Positions 63,731-64,000 of a stretch of DNA of 64,000 bases are shown in pieces. The stretch spans positions 1 through 64,000 of the forward strand of contig DF236984.1 of NCBI GenBank assembly GCA_000708835.1, written 5' to 3'. Under the pieces are notes generated by a model. It saw only the letters and a list, made by a program, of their open reading frames with translations. It searched no databases and was not told where the DNA came from. A program made the position numbers and the translations under genes. The DNA is from Klebsormidium nitens (Eukaryota; Streptophyta; Klebsormidiophyceae; Klebsormidiales; Klebsormidiaceae). Position 1 is the stretch's first letter; each line of letters starts with the position of its first letter.

Positions 63731-64000
63731 CTGCGTTAAATCCAAAAACGAAATGCAGTGAGTCGAGGCCCAAAACAGTAGGAATGAAGATAAAAAGTGA
63801 CGTAAGGAAGCAGATTAACGCAGGCCCTGCATTCAAGTAATGCAAGCCAGTACCCCGGCGACAAAGGAACATTCGTCTTGCTTCAGCGGCAGGTTTCGGT
63901 AAGAAACGCCTTTGACGATGTATGCTTTTGCTCCAGTCACCGCGATCAGAATACTCCGATCAGAATGCGAAACGAAAGAAGAGCAAAACGTTAAAACGGC
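63731..64000. other. Right edge, intron of cNBD gene
   Basis: The sequence upstream of exon A of the cNBD gene shows a clean acceptor at 63731-63732 on the minus strand. No further exon could be fixed before the window ends. Confidence 0.4.

Overview
This window is eukaryotic nuclear DNA. Every confident gene is broken into short, GC-rich exons separated by GT-AG introns. The gene set (plant-type VPS51, a POB1/LRB-like BTB-BACK protein, a CHASE hybrid histidine kinase, an A-type P450) points to the streptophyte lineage. A charophyte alga such as Klebsormidium would fit well, but that is an inference from gene content and structure, not a sequence match. Exons were assembled by hand from splice sites, reading-phase continuity and family motifs.

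Layout: (1) 586-3625 (+) BTB-BACK protein, 5 exons including a 28-nt microexon. (2) 5529-6584 (-) single-exon protein with four tandem zinc ribbons. (3) 7510-11512 (+) membrane-anchored protein with two alpha/beta-hydrolase nucleophile elbows. (4) 12887-23130 (-) VPS51, 14 exons. (5) 24653-28290 (+) BUD32/TP53RK kinase of the KEOPS complex, 7 exons, divergent from VPS51. (6) 31693-44470 (+) CHASE-domain hybrid histidine kinase, 18 exons, 1537 residues, full phosphorelay. (7) 46184-53344 (-) cytochrome P450, well formed over exons 1-8 but with a frameshift in exon 9 and no recognisable haem cysteine, so probably a pseudogene. (8) 57043-60006 (+) SLC25 mitochondrial carrier, 6 exons. (9) 61195-63730 (-) C-terminal part of a cyclic-nucleotide-binding-domain protein that runs off the right edge. 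The stretches between genes are mostly unannotated, with several strong hairpins and one MITE-like element.

The most striking observation is a pattern shared by five of the genes. Introns next to particular exons contain one to several decaying direct copies of that exon's end together with its splice junction. Most copies are spaced about 150-180 bp apart, with some at 134-143, about 107, or 42-77 bp. I find them beside VPS51 exons 5, 9 and 13, BUD32 exon 5, histidine kinase exons 5, 11 and 13, P450 exons 4 and 10, and cNBD exon B. They look like repeated tandem duplication of junction-spanning, roughly nucleosome-sized segments, which lengthens introns and leaves exon-edge relics. I know of no name for this pattern.
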